The notes under the pieces: generated by a model
The model's input: only the letters and a program-made list of their open reading frames with translations
The model's database searches: none
What the model was told of the DNA's origin: nothing
NCBI RefSeq assembly: GCF_900108085.1
Contig: NZ_FNVR01000006.1
Coordinates: 62,001-126,000 of the forward strand
Source of the DNA: Algoriphagus boritolerans DSM 17298 = JCM 18970
GTDB lineage: Bacteria; Bacteroidota; Bacteroidia; Cytophagales; Cyclobacteriaceae
Length of the DNA: 64,000 bases
Direction of reading: 5' to 3'
Position numbers and translations under genes: made by a program
Shown here: in pieces, positions 62,905-64,000 of the stretch
How the letters are laid out: each line of letters begins with the position of its first letter
Numbering within the stretch: position 1 is the stretch's first letter

Positions 62905-64000
62905 ATGAAAGGGTTAAATAAAATGTCCGGCGCAAAGATTCTCCTACTGGCTATCAGTATGATGATTCATTATTCTGCCTGGTCACAATTTGCCTTTAAC
63001 ATTCCAAACCGGGAAGGTCAGCGAGTACACAACTATCAGACAATACATGTAGCAGTAAGCGGGAAATTGGCGCTTTGCTCCCACAGCGAAAAAGGAAGTA
63101 TAAACCTGGATGTGACCGGAGGAAAACCTCCCTACAAATTCAGATGGAACACGAACGAAACTACCCAAAACCGAACCAATCTTAATGCAGGAACTTACAC
63201 GGTAAAGATTACAGATGCTGAGGGAACTGAGCACATCGAGCGGATTATTGTTCAGCCTCCTTTTCCTTTAATCCTTAATCCAGTAGTAAAAAGAGATGCC
63301 TCCTGTGGCTCCGGAAATGACGGATATGCCAAAATCAGTGTAAAGATCGGCCGAAACGATTATGAGGAAGACAGCCCTCCTTATAAAATCACCTGGAGCA
63401 ACGGCCTTGAAGATGTTTGGGAAGTAGCTGATTTAGCTCCGGGAACCTATATCGTTACTGTTGCAGATAAATACAATTGTGATGTTAGCCTTTCATTTGA
63501 TATCAAAGCAGCAGCAGAAGGAATCAAGGTAACCTCGACTACGCAAGATCCAGACTGTGATTCCCCAAACTCCGGAAAAATACAGCTAAATGTGACCGGA
63601 GGGGAAGCTCCCTATAGCTTTATATGGAGCAATGGAGCGAGCTCAAAAGATTTGACAAACTTAACCGCAGGAGATTACCAAGTACTGGTAAAGGACAACA
63701 AAGGCTGTAGCTATCAGGCTTCGTTTTCGCTTCATGCCCCCGAATCCTTTCAAATTGATTCAAAAATCGTCCAGCCTGCTTGTCTAAATTCAACCGATGG
63801 CATAATAGAAATCCTTCCCCAAGGAGGCCAAGGACCTTTTACCTTCTTATGGAGTAATGGTCAAACCACTTCTAAAGCAACTGCCTTGGCAGCCGGTAAC
63901 TATTCTGTTAAAGTAACAGATGCGATCGGCTGCACAGTTGAGCACCAAGTAACTTTAACCAATCAGTCAACGCTTGCTTTGGCTATTTTGGAAAACCGTC
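62905..64000 (+). CDS. SprB-repeat surface adhesin (5' part; continues past the window)
   Basis: 365 residues are visible with no stop codon. The start may be the ATG at 62905 or the one 18 bp later. A signal peptide (to about residue 28, AWSQ) is followed by four SprB repeats of ~65-90 residues, each with a first Cys (except repeat 1's variant CSHSEKGS), the core GG-x-x-PY/F-x-F/I-x-W-S-N-G, and an ending L-x-A-G-x-Y-x-V-x-V-x-D-x-x-GC. Repeats begin near 53, 125, 206 and 280. SprB-type proteins are long filamentous adhesins moved on the cell surface by the gliding machinery and exported by T9SS, which recognises a C-terminal domain not visible here. Confidence 0.88.
   Translation, partial: MKGLNKMSGAKILLLAISMMIHYSAWSQFAFNIPNREGQRVHNYQTIHVAVSGKLALCSHSEKGSINLDVTGGKPPYKFRWNTNETTQNRTNLNAGTYTVKITDAEGTEHIERIIVQPPFPLILNPVVKRDASCGSGNDGYAKISVKIGRNDYEEDSPPYKITWSNGLEDVWEVADLAPGTYIVTVADKYNCDVSLSFDIKAAAEGIKVTSTTQDPDCDSPNSGKIQLNVTGGEAPYSFIWSNGASSKDLTNLTAGDYQVLVKDNKGCSYQASFSLHAPESFQIDSKIVQPACLNSTDGIIEILPQGGQGPFTFLWSNGQTTSKATALAAGNYSVKVTDAIGCTVEHQVTLTNQSTLALAILENR

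Overview
The window is a chromosomal segment of a Bacteroidota bacterium, most likely order Cytophagales and possibly near Algoriphagus/Cyclobacteriaceae. This placement is inferred from gene content: a gliding lipoprotein GldB, a PorP/SprF protein followed by an SprB-repeat adhesin (type IX secretion), a TonB-dependent receptor with a carboxypeptidase-like N-terminal domain, a DUF4783 protein, a CrtW-type carotenoid ketolase next to ispH, moderate GC and the general lack of strong Shine-Dalgarno sequences. No rRNA or tRNA gene, CRISPR array, complete insertion sequence or phage was seen.

Layout. 0-20 kb is mostly housekeeping and envelope genes: ispH (partial)-crtW, a TonB receptor, a decayed DUF1905 gene, an outer-membrane-like protein, a PLP decarboxylase, a TlpA-like thioredoxin, radA, polA, an amidase, gpmI plus a lipoprotein, a DUF4783 protein and nadC. 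20-30 kb is accessory: a frameshifted META-domain gene, a Fic AMP-transferase with nearby inverted repeats, queG, a DUF6364/PIN toxin-antitoxin pair, a VWA/MoxR-like ATPase pair, then a degraded antitoxin/RelE and HEPN/MNT cluster. 30-51 kb holds an exopolysaccharide locus: nth-asnB-glycosyltransferase, then (after gldB and a radical SAM gene) an SLBB export protein, a Wzz-like protein, a flippase, a polymerase, glycosyltransferases and methyltransferases with many 4-25 nt overlaps. An intact RelE-type toxin-antitoxin pair sits inside it. No initiating sugar-phosphate transferase is in the window.

The locus ends in a notable structure at 50.7-51.5 kb: three same-orientation copies of a 96-bp imperfect palindrome. 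Two of them flank a single gene for a GxxExxY (PD-(D/E)XK-like) protein, and the third supplies the last codons of the preceding glycosyltransferase gene. This looks like a small repeat-bounded mobile or domesticated unit. 51-64 kb returns to ordinary genes (OsmC, rlmF, a SIMPL protein, an M14 peptidase, a dipeptide epimerase, a two-component system, lysA) and ends in the SprF/SprB pair, the latter cut by the window edge.

Five genes in the window are visibly broken, three by in-frame stops, one by frameshift and one by truncation. Three of the five are toxin or HEPN partners whose neighbouring antitoxin or MNT gene is intact. A second intergenic repeat family, built from heptads of the type GTCNAC+1, occurs at three places.
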